A DNA stretch of 64,000 nt from Ruminococcus sp. (GTDB lineage: Bacteria > Bacillota > Clostridia > Oscillospirales > Ruminococcaceae), in the NCBI GenBank assembly GCA_029060755.1, contig JAIDTI010000024.1:85679-149678 (forward strand), in the 5' to 3' direction. This document shows, one piece after another, positions 57,051-64,000 of the stretch. The notes under the pieces are model-generated. The model had not been told where the DNA came from, made no database searches, and was given only the letters and a program-made list of their open reading frames with translations. Every line of letters starts with the position of its first letter. The first letter of the stretch is position 1. Position numbers and translations under genes: made by a program.

Positions 57051-59609
57051 ATGATAAGCAAGAAGAATAAGGCTCTCACAGCCGGTATTCTCGCAGCTGC
57101 TATGTCAGCAACAGCAATTCTTCCTACATTTGCTTCTGCTGCTACACAGTATGCAACAGAGGGCGACGCAAATACATCTTATGCAAAGATGTTTGAGTCA
57201 CTCTATGATGACGTTATCACAAACGGTGTCAAAAATGGTTACATGAGCTCACAGACAAACGGAAACTCTTTCGGTATTCCTTACCACGCAGTTGAAACAC
57301 TTTGTGTTGAAGCTCCTGACTACGGTCACGAAACAACATCAGAAGCTATGTCTTACATGGCATGGATTACAGCTATGCATGATGTTCTCGCAAACAAGGG
57401 TGTTATTTCAGGTTCAACAGGCGACCTTCAGAAAGGTTGGAAAACAGTTGAAGCTATTATCCCTGGTTGGTCATCAATAGCTTATGGTGCAGATACAGAG
57501 TATAATACAATCTGGAAGCAGGAAAGACTTAAGGCTGATACTGCTGAAGAAGGTTGGGACCCAGGCGATTATCCGACACCACAGAATGGCGTAGATGCTA
57601 TCAACCCGATTTATCAGGATATGGCATCAGCTTATGGCAGTGACAATGGTTACTACCTCATGCACTGGCTCGCAGACGTTGATGACTGGTATGGATTCGG
57701 CGGCGGCAGCGGCAAGTTCACATTCATCAATACATTCCAGCGTGGTGAACAAGAATCATGTTTCGAAACAGTTCCACAGCCATGTCTTGAAGAACTCAAA
57801 TATGGTATGACAGAGATGAAAGATGAGAATAATGGAAGCGGTATCAAGGGAATCTTCAATGGTGTAGGCAATGTTCCTTACCAGTATTCTTTCACAAACG
57901 CTCCTGACGCTGAAGACCGTGCTATTCAGGCTATCTATTTTGCAAGCCAGTTTGGTCTTGACTGCGGTGAACTTTCAGCTCTTGCTGGTAAAATGGGTGA
58001 CCAGTGTCGTAACGATATGTTTGATAAGTATTATAAAGCTATCGGCTGTTGGAAAAACGGTGCAGGTATTAATACTCAGTCTTCAGGTCTTGACTCACAG
58101 CACTTCCTTATGGCTTGGTATACATCATGGGGCGGAGCAATGCAGGCAAGCTATGGTAACTATAGTTGGGCTTGGCAGATTGGCTGCTCACACTCACATC
58201 AGTTCTATCAGAACCCACTTGCAGCTTATGCTCTTGCTTATGACAAAAATCTCGGTCAGGGCATGAAGTCTAAGAATGCACAGGAAGACTATAAAGAATC
58301 AACAAAGAGACAGATTGAAATGTATCTCTGGCTCCAGTCTGCAAACGGTCCGTTCGCTGGCGGTTGTACAAACTCACCAGGCGGTAAATATCTGAATGAA
58401 TCAAGAAGCGGTGGAGATATAACATTAGATGTAAATTCAACATTCTATGATATGGCTTATGTTGAACACCCTGTATATGCTGACCCAGGTTCAAACCACT
58501 GGATTGGTAACCAGGTATGGTCAACACAGCGTCTTGCTGAACTTTACTACTATGTAAAGACAAAGGGCGACCTTTCAGAAGGACAGACATATGGTGGTCT
58601 CAGCCTCGAAGATGCTCTCGAAGCTCTCCTCAGCAGATGGATTGACTGGTTCTTAGAGAATACTAAGTTCGACTTTGAATTTGAAGGCACAAAAATGGCA
58701 TATGCTATTCCGTCAAACCTTAACTGGAAGGGTTCACCTGCTACATGGAACGGCAAGTATGATGAAAAGGCAAACAGCGGTCTTACTTGTGAAATCACAG
58801 GCTACGGACAGGGAGACATCGGTTGTGTATCTTCACTCTGTAACACTCTCATCTTCTATGCTGCTGCTAATAATACAGATGCAAAGGCTGCTTCTAATCC
58901 GAACGGTACAGAACGTGGCGAAAAGGCTCTCTTCCTTGCTAACAGACTTATGTCTGCTCAGTGGAATGCTGCTCGTGATGAAATCGGTATTGCTTACGAA
59001 GACCACAACGGCTCACTCAAGAGAGTATTTGAGCAGGAAGTTTATATTCCTGAAGGCTACAAAGGAACAATGCCTGACGGTTCTAAACTTGAGCCAGGTG
59101 CTACATTCAGCTCAATCCGTGAAAGCTATGCTAAAGACCCAATGTATCAGGAATGTAAAGCTGTTTATGATGCAACAGGTGCAACTGATGATTACACATT
59201 TAAGCTCCACAGATTCTGGCACATGGGCGACGCTCTTATGACAACAGGTACAATGGCACTTCTCTATCCAGAAGTTGAACCACTTCCAGACGGCTACACA
59301 CCAGAAGGTGGCGACCAGCCAACAACAGCTCCAACTACAAAGCCATCTGGCTCAGACAAGACTCTTTGGGGCGATGCTAACTGCGACGGCGAAGTAAATA
59401 TCGCTGACTCTACAGCTATCGTTCAGGCTCTCGGAAACAAGGATAAGTATGCACTTGAAGAACAGGGTGCTATCAATGCTGACATCGTTGACAACGGCAG
59501 CGGTGTAACAGGTATCGATGCTCTTGCACTTAACCTCATGGAAGCAGGCAGAGTAACACAGCCAGAGTTCCCACTTACTCTTGAAAAGTTCAACGAAATC
59601 AGTGGTTGA
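57051..59609 (+). CDS. Cellulosomal GH48 exocellulase with dockerin
   Basis: 852 residues: signal peptide (about 1-30), GH48 catalytic domain (about 35-745), a short Pro/Thr linker (TTAPTTKPSGSDK) and a dockerin (about 775-835). The GH48 acid Glu94 is in APDYGHETTSEAMSYM; other marks are TFINTFQRGEQES and the Trp/Tyr-rich tunnel segments. GH48 enzymes work from the reducing end and are usually the most abundant cellulosomal catalyst. Dockerin loop 1 is DANCDGEVNIAD; loop 2 is the 13-residue type DIVDNGSGVTGID. Codon choice (many CTC, TTC, GCT) differs from the neighbours and fits high expression. Confidence 0.97.
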   Translation: MISKKNKALTAGILAAAMSATAILPTFASAATQYATEGDANTSYAKMFESLYDDVITNGVKNGYMSSQTNGNSFGIPYHAVETLCVEAPDYGHETTSEAMSYMAWITAMHDVLANKGVISGSTGDLQKGWKTVEAIIPGWSSIAYGADTEYNTIWKQERLKADTAEEGWDPGDYPTPQNGVDAINPIYQDMASAYGSDNGYYLMHWLADVDDWYGFGGGSGKFTFINTFQRGEQESCFETVPQPCLEELKYGMTEMKDENNGSGIKGIFNGVGNVPYQYSFTNAPDAEDRAIQAIYFASQFGLDCGELSALAGKMGDQCRNDMFDKYYKAIGCWKNGAGINTQSSGLDSQHFLMAWYTSWGGAMQASYGNYSWAWQIGCSHSHQFYQNPLAAYALAYDKNLGQGMKSKNAQEDYKESTKRQIEMYLWLQSANGPFAGGCTNSPGGKYLNESRSGGDITLDVNSTFYDMAYVEHPVYADPGSNHWIGNQVWSTQRLAELYYYVKTKGDLSEGQTYGGLSLEDALEALLSRWIDWFLENTKFDFEFEGTKMAYAIPSNLNWKGSPATWNGKYDEKANSGLTCEITGYGQGDIGCVSSLCNTLIFYAAANNTDAKAASNPNGTERGEKALFLANRLMSAQWNAARDEIGIAYEDHNGSLKRVFEQEVYIPEGYKGTMPDGSKLEPGATFSSIRESYAKDPMYQECKAVYDATGATDDYTFKLHRFWHMGDALMTTGTMALLYPEVEPLPDGYTPEGGDQPTTAPTTKPSGSDKTLWGDANCDGEVNIADSTAIVQALGNKDKYALEEQGAINADIVDNGSGVTGIDALALNLMEAGRVTQPEFPLTLEKFNEISG

Positions 59610-59641
59610 TTGATTAATTAAATTTGCTCCTACGGTTTTAT

Positions 59642-59672
59642 AAAAAGAGGATATTTCGGTATCCTCTTTTTT
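59642..59672 (+). terminator. Terminator after GH48
   Basis: Stem AAAAAGAGGATA / TATCCTCTTTTTT with the tight loop TTTCGG. Confidence 0.9.
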
Positions 59673-59695
59673 GTTGCCATATATTGATAAGATAC

Positions 59696-59724
59696 TTGAC
59701 AAAAATAAAATATTGTGTTATAAT
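59696..59724 (+). promoter_or_regulatory. Promoter of the DUF2079-glycosyltransferase operon
   Basis: TTGACA, 17 bases, TATAAT. The predicted leader to the start at 59917 is about 185 nt. It contains a GTTTTC / GAAAAC hairpin and AT-rich sequence, and I cannot assign a riboswitch to it. Confidence 0.78.
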
Positions 59725-59916
59725 GTACTAAAATTGTTTTCAGTATTTTAAAGAAGAAAACAGACAATGTTTGTAATATATCACAAATAGCATCGTCTTA
59801 TTTTGTGCAACTATACAAACTTTTTTGATGTAAGAAAAAAGTTACTGATTTTTTGACATTTATATTATATAATGAAGTCGACACATTATATAAATTCTGA
59901 AAGGACAACAAAGCTA

Positions 59917-61902
59917 ATGAATGAAAACGAAATAGAATCAATAAAACATGAACAGACTGAAATTATGTCTGAAGAATCTTTACAATCAAGTGAACTTGAA
60001 CAGCAACAAGATGATTTAATAAAAGACACTTCCAAAAGAAATAAGATATTGGAATTTTTTCAAAAAGGAAATAAATTTATCAATAATGCCAGCCTTCCTC
60101 ATTTACTGATGCGGTTTATTGGTTCATATCTTCTTGCGGCGGCTTATTTTATATTTAAAAACAGCGTTTTTGCTGAAAGAGAAGACACCATACGTCCGAT
60201 ATATAACTGGAAAGAATATCGTGAAGACGTATCAATATTGGCATTGGTTGTTATTACTGCCCTGATATTTATAATTATAAGCATACTCAGATACAAACTG
60301 CCACGAATACGTTTTGACGTTTATACCATGATAGCTGGATTTGTTTTATTCTCAGTATCTTCACTCTGGCGCAACGAAAGTATATATCTTGTAATCGTTC
60401 TCACAATACTGACAGCAATATTTGGTTATATTGGTTTCAGATATGAAAGAAAAAATGCTGAAATTAAAATGCCGTTCTGGGTAGCGTGTTTGATAGTCCT
60501 GCTCTTTGCAGGATTTACAGCAACAATTGTCGCTACAACAACTATCTGTCAGTACAAGTCTTATGGAACATCTTGTTTTGATATGGGCATATTTATTCAG
60601 ATGTATCATTCAATGATAAACGACCTTTCACTTGTAACAACTTGTGAAAGAGGAAAGTTCCTTTCGCATTTTGCTGTACACTGTTCACCTATATATTATT
60701 TATTGCTGCCATTTTATTATTTATTTCCACGTGCGCAGACATTGCTTATTGCGCAGGCAGTCATTATAGCAATAGGCGTTATTCCGCTTATGGGAATATG
60801 TAAAAGTTACAGATTCAAAAATTCCTCAATAATATTCTGGGGAATAACATATCTTTTCTGTGCTGAACTTATCAATCCATGCTATTATCATTTCCATGAA
60901 AACGCATTTCTTCCGCCGTTGCTTATGTGGCTTTTCTACTCAATAGAAAAAAAGAAACCAGTACTCATGTATATATTTATGGCATTGGTGTTAATGGTTA
61001 AGGAAGATGCTCCGATTTATATTGTGTGTATCGGACTTTACCTGATTTTTCAGAAAGATAAGAAAGATATAAAGATACACGGCTTTATAATGGTAGTTAT
61101 TGCAGGCTTATACTTTGTTATAGTAACATCACTCATGGGAAAATATGGTGAGGGAGTAATGACTTCACGAACATATGGAAATCTCATGATTGACCATGAT
61201 GCAGGTTTCGGAGAGATAATCAAGACGGTACTGCTTAATCCTGCATATTTCCTTAGTCAGCTTGTAAAAGAAGATACTCTTATATTCTTTATTACAGTAA
61301 TGATGCCTATCGGATTTATGCCGTTTGTTACAAAAAAATACTCTGTACTTTGGTTATGCCTTCCATTTGTACTCATGAATCTTGCAACAGGTTATGGATA
61401 TGCGTCACAAACAGGTTATCAGTATGTTTTCGGCACATCTACTTGTCTTATATATGCAACAGTTGTAAATACAGCTTCTTTGAATACAGAAAAGAAAAAA
61501 CTTCTTCCAATGTATACGTCAATAGCTACTGTTTATATGGCTGTTTCGTTATTCAGTGGTCGTGTTATAGATAAATATGATTCATATAAAAATAATAGAG
61601 AGAGATTTGATAACCGTGATGCTGTAGTGGAGGTAATTCCTGAAGATGCTTCTGTAATTGCTGACACATGGTATCTTCCGACCCTTGCAAACCGTAATGA
61701 GATATACGAACTTGGCGACAGTCTCCTTAATGAACCGCTTGGCGTTGATGTTGTTGTAATAAATCCGAATTCAGGCTGGGAGCGTATACAGGAATTTAAA
61801 GATAAACTTATTCAGGAAAATTATAGCGAATATTGTGTATTAGAAAGTAATTTTGCAGTATATACAAGACAGGGTTATACACTTCCCGAATATTCTGATT
61901 GA
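59917..61902 (+). CDS. DUF2079 polytopic membrane protein
   Basis: 661 residues. An acidic cytoplasmic N-terminus (about 1-55) is followed by some 12 membrane segments and a soluble C-terminal part. The DUF2079 hallmark is the early loop SYGTSCFDMGIFIQMYHSMI, with HFAVHCSPIYYLLLPFYY and YYHFHENAFLPPLL after it, a layout like GT-C glycosyltransferases. The GtrB-like gene next to it makes a lipid-linked sugar donor likely, so it may glycosylate extracellular targets. ATG 59917 follows AAAGGA; the frame opens 15 codons earlier. Confidence 0.85.
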   Translation: MNENEIESIKHEQTEIMSEESLQSSELEQQQDDLIKDTSKRNKILEFFQKGNKFINNASLPHLLMRFIGSYLLAAAYFIFKNSVFAEREDTIRPIYNWKEYREDVSILALVVITALIFIIISILRYKLPRIRFDVYTMIAGFVLFSVSSLWRNESIYLVIVLTILTAIFGYIGFRYERKNAEIKMPFWVACLIVLLFAGFTATIVATTTICQYKSYGTSCFDMGIFIQMYHSMINDLSLVTTCERGKFLSHFAVHCSPIYYLLLPFYYLFPRAQTLLIAQAVIIAIGVIPLMGICKSYRFKNSSIIFWGITYLFCAELINPCYYHFHENAFLPPLLMWLFYSIEKKKPVLMYIFMALVLMVKEDAPIYIVCIGLYLIFQKDKKDIKIHGFIMVVIAGLYFVIVTSLMGKYGEGVMTSRTYGNLMIDHDAGFGEIIKTVLLNPAYFLSQLVKEDTLIFFITVMMPIGFMPFVTKKYSVLWLCLPFVLMNLATGYGYASQTGYQYVFGTSTCLIYATVVNTASLNTEKKKLLPMYTSIATVYMAVSLFSGRVIDKYDSYKNNRERFDNRDAVVEVIPEDASVIADTWYLPTLANRNEIYELGDSLLNEPLGVDVVVINPNSGWERIQEFKDKLIQENYSEYCVLESNFAVYTRQGYTLPEYSD

Positions 61903-61910
61903 GGTGAAAT

Positions 61911-62885
61911 ATGGGTGATAAAATAACAATAATTATTCCGTGCTACAATGAGCAGGAAACGATACCAATATTTGTTGAGGAAATGGACAAGGTATATGCT
62001 GAAATGCGTAAAAAGTACGATATAAGAATGGAATATCTGTTTGTAGATGACGGCTCAAAAGATAAGACACTGAAAGTTCTTAAGGAATATTCCGAAAAAT
62101 ATCCGCACATCAGCTATATAACATTTTCAAGAAATTTCGGCAAAGAAGCAGGTATGTTTGCAGGACTTGAAAATGCGGACGGTGATTATGTTGTAATTAT
62201 AGATGCCGACTTACAAGACCCGCCTGAACTGATTGAAGAAATGTACTCTACTATAAAAAATTCTGATTATGACTGCGTTGCATCAAGACGTGTTGACAGA
62301 AAAGGCGAATCGAAGATACGTTCATTTTTTGCAAAATCTTTTTACAAGATAATGAGTAAAATATCAAAGACGAATATAGTTGACGGTGCAAGGGATTTTA
62401 GAATGATGTCACGTCCTATGGTTGATGCTATTGTTTCACTCCGTGAATACAACCGCTTTTCAAAAGGTATATTCCAGTGGGTCGGATTCAATACAAAGTG
62501 GCTTGAATTTGAAAACCGAAACCGTGTTGCAGGCACGACAAAATGGTCTTTCTTTGGACTTCTGCTGTATGCGATTGACGGAATTATCGCATTTTCAACA
62601 GTACCTCTTGCCTTTTCCTCTATAATAGGAATAATATTCTGCTGTATTTCATTTATTATGTTGCTCATATTCTTTATACGTGCTTTAATATGGGGCGACC
62701 CTGTTTCAGGCTGGCCCTCATTGGTCTGTATAATATGTTTCACTTCAGGCTTTATTCTTTTGTGTAATGGAATTACGGGACTTTACGTTTCAAAGATTTA
62801 TTCAGAAGTAAAAAACCGTCCTCAATATGTGATACGTGAATATAAAAAGTGTAAAGATGATTCTGAAAATACAGAAAGTAATTAA
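61911..62885 (+). CDS. GtrB/DPM1-like family 2 glycosyltransferase
   Basis: 324 residues. The GT2 domain (about 1-230) has TIIIPCYNEQETIPIF, FVDDGSKDKT, FSRNFGKEAGMFAGL, the metal site IIDADLQDPPE, and the RDFRMMSR and RFSKGIFQWVGF blocks. Two C-terminal membrane segments follow. Such enzymes move a sugar from a nucleotide donor to polyprenyl phosphate. With the DUF2079 protein 8 bp upstream it forms a likely surface-glycosylation pair. Confidence 0.94.
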   Translation: MGDKITIIIPCYNEQETIPIFVEEMDKVYAEMRKKYDIRMEYLFVDDGSKDKTLKVLKEYSEKYPHISYITFSRNFGKEAGMFAGLENADGDYVVIIDADLQDPPELIEEMYSTIKNSDYDCVASRRVDRKGESKIRSFFAKSFYKIMSKISKTNIVDGARDFRMMSRPMVDAIVSLREYNRFSKGIFQWVGFNTKWLEFENRNRVAGTTKWSFFGLLLYAIDGIIAFSTVPLAFSSIIGIIFCCISFIMLLIFFIRALIWGDPVSGWPSLVCIICFTSGFILLCNGITGLYVSKIYSEVKNRPQYVIREYKKCKDDSENTESN

Positions 62886-62891
62886 GTATAT

Positions 62892-62934
62892 AAAATCTCC
62901 CTCACCTTTTGGAACAGGTAAGGGAGATTTTTTG
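62892..62934 (+). terminator. Terminator after the glycosyltransferase operon
   Basis: A long stem AATCTCCCT-CACCT with AGGTA-AGGGAGATT (minor mismatch), loop TTTGGAAC, followed by six T. It faces the convergent XRE gene and may end both. Confidence 0.88.
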
Positions 62935-62957
62935 ATTGTTTTATCAGGATTTTTGAC

Positions 62958-63536
62958 TTATTTCAGAAATGCCCACATAATAGCACATACAATAAGTGTA
63001 ATAATACCTGTGCCAATTGCTAAAAGAATTTTCTGATATGGATTTTTTGCATTTTCCTGAACTTTTTCTTTTTCAGAGAGAGTTTCTCCGTTTGTAAATG
63101 CCACAATTTCACGGTATGTCTGAATGTCATGATTTTTCTTGAATTTCTCTAATTTAAGTGCAAAGTACATAGCAATGCCAAATTCCGCAAGCCATATTAA
63201 TGCTCCTGCAATAGTTCCAAGATATTTCAAAAGCGGAATAGGTGTAATCATCACAAGCAACAAACATACAGTAAAAATAATGTCAAGCTTTTTAAATTCC
63301 TTGATGTCCTCATTTTTGATTTGAATTTTCATTTCTTCCAAATCTCCTTTAACTAAATTGTCAAGAGAGACTTCAAAAACTTCACTCATAAGAAGCAGAC
63401 TTTTAATATCGGGATAATTTTTGTCATTCTCCCAGTTTGAAATAGTCTGACGTGATACAAATATACGTTCTGCCAACTGTTCTTGAGAGAGTTGTTTATC
63501 CATGCGATATTTTTTTATCTGTTTTCCGAGTTCCAT
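62958..63536 (-). CDS. XRE-family regulator with membrane segments
   Basis: 192 residues. The N-terminal helix-turn-helix (about 5-60) has LSQEQLAERIFVSRQTISNW and ENDKNYPDI. A linker and two or three membrane segments follow (about 82-98, 100-122 and 168-188). This HTH plus membrane layout is common in Firmicutes, often controlling a nearby membrane or stress gene; the target is unknown. ATG 63536 follows GGAGGG, and the longer frame runs through the promoter. Confidence 0.88.
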   Translation of the reverse strand: MELGKQIKKYRMDKQLSQEQLAERIFVSRQTISNWENDKNYPDIKSLLLMSEVFEVSLDNLVKGDLEEMKIQIKNEDIKEFKKLDIIFTVCLLLVMITPIPLLKYLGTIAGALIWLAEFGIAMYFALKLEKFKKNHDIQTYREIVAFTNGETLSEKEKVQENAKNPYQKILLAIGTGIITLIVCAIMWAFLK

Positions 63537-63557
63537 TTTTATCCCTCCTGCAATTTT

Positions 63558-63586
63558 ATTATATATGAGACGGGAAAATTTTTCAA
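63558..63586 (-). promoter_or_regulatory. Promoter of the XRE-type regulator
   Basis: On the minus strand: TTGAAA, 17 bases, TATAAT, 22 bases before the start codon. Confidence 0.72.
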
Positions 63587-63644
63587 TCAAAAGTATTTGA
63601 CAAATGCCAATTTTTCGGGTGTAAAAAGTTTTTGACATGACAGA

Positions 63645-64000
63645 TTATTTGTTATAATCAAGTTTATCTGCTCTGTACATCATGGAATTATTTAAAAGCA
63701 GGTCGGTATTTATGTACCTGATGAACTCATTTGATATATATTTTCCGAAATTTTTCCATACAGTTGCATCATCAGATAATCTTTCTAAAATTGTCACATC
63801 AACAACATTTACAACATCATCTGTTCCGTTAAGCCACATATCTTCAATGAAACTACAATATTTTTTTATTTCGGCAATATCAGTGTTTTGTTTCAGCAAT
63901 TCAAACAGAGGAACATTTATTTCATCTGCAAAGAAAATATGTGCTGTTAATTCGTTGTAATCTTCATAATGGAGTTTTAAATTTTTGGCTTTTTCAATAA
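63645..64000 (-). CDS. Unknown soluble protein, C-terminal part (runs off the right edge)
   Basis: The frame is open from the window edge to 63645, at least 117 codons. Visible blocks are HYEDYNELTAHIFFADEINV, KKYCSFIEDMWLNGTDDVVN, VVDVTILERLSDD, and FGKYISNEFIRYIN. This resembles DUF7674-type small cytoplasmic proteins, some of which appear among polymorphic-toxin immunity genes; the assignment is from memory and tentative. The start lies outside the window. Confidence 0.7.
   Translation of the reverse strand, partial: IEKAKNLKLHYEDYNELTAHIFFADEINVPLFELLKQNTDIAEIKKYCSFIEDMWLNGTDDVVNVVDVTILERLSDDATVWKNFGKYISNEFIRYINTDLLLNNSMMYRADKLDYNK

Noticed and set aside
59830-59880. Second promoter TTGACA...TATAAT just before the DUF2079 gene
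   Set aside because: The two boxes are only 9 bases apart, far from the 17-base spacing used elsewhere here.
1-64000. Prophage, insertion sequence, tRNA or rRNA genes
   Set aside because: No integrase, transposase, terminal inverted repeats, tRNA T-arm sequence or rRNA segment was found on either strand.

Overview
The window looks like a chromosomal segment of a cellulosome-forming, low-GC Gram-positive anaerobe of the Ruminococcus group (Oscillospiraceae; R. flavefaciens / R. champanellensis / R. albus-like). The grounds are AT-rich DNA, Firmicute gene order (hfq, miaA, mutL, mutS, ylbF, miaB; divIVA, ylmH, sepF, yggS, ileS, lspA), Thr-rich linkers, and three secreted carbohydrate-active enzymes (GH48, GH26, CE3-like SGNH esterase) that end in dockerins. 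Assignment below family level is inference. I see no phage, transposase, CRISPR array, tRNA or rRNA.

Layout. 1-26.4 kb is almost entirely on the minus strand. From its upstream end it runs miaB, four paralogous lipoproteins, a ylbF/ricA-like gene, mutS, a small unknown, mutL, miaA, hfq, a HlyD-like membrane protein, yggS, sepF, ylmH, divIVA, ileS, lspA, an RluD-type pseudouridine synthase, a HAD phosphatase, a 41-residue membrane protein, split transketolase, an AraC regulator and a VanY-like protein with a degenerate active site. It combines tRNA modification, mismatch repair, division-site proteins and envelope functions.

26.4-33.2 kb is a plus-strand thiamine operon: consensus promoter, TPP riboswitch, terminator, then thiS-thiF-thiG-(Cys-rich unknown)-thiH-tenI-thiED fusion-thiC. 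It can supply both the thiazole and HMP branches. A second promoter lies inside the 3' end of thiC and serves the next gene, a dockerin-bearing esterase.

34.7-43.9 kb holds a VTC / DUF4956 / Cthe_2159-like module, an unannotated stretch that looks like a roughly 290-nt structured non-coding RNA with its own promoter and terminator, HU plus a Lys-rich DUF6465 protein, endonuclease III, a shortened YjbQ-like protein, the GH26 enzyme and a Thr-rich wall-anchored protein.

44-51.8 kb is mixed: endonuclease V, the CoA genes coaX and coaBC, three tandem paralogous membrane proteins with a gene remnant among them, an orphan Imm1-like immunity protein and a DUF1846 protein.

51.8-64 kb has a Gld-like ABC exporter operon (ATPase, permease, GldG-like, DUF4340) divergent from the GH48 exocellulase, then a DUF2079 membrane protein with a GtrB-like glycosyltransferase, an XRE regulator with membrane segments, and a partial gene at the right edge.

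Promoters in this DNA are easy to read: most are TTGACA-like, 17 bp, TATAAT. Intergenic DNA is short except at 37.6-38.3 kb, 56.5-57.05 kb and 59.6-59.9 kb, which are described in the entries.
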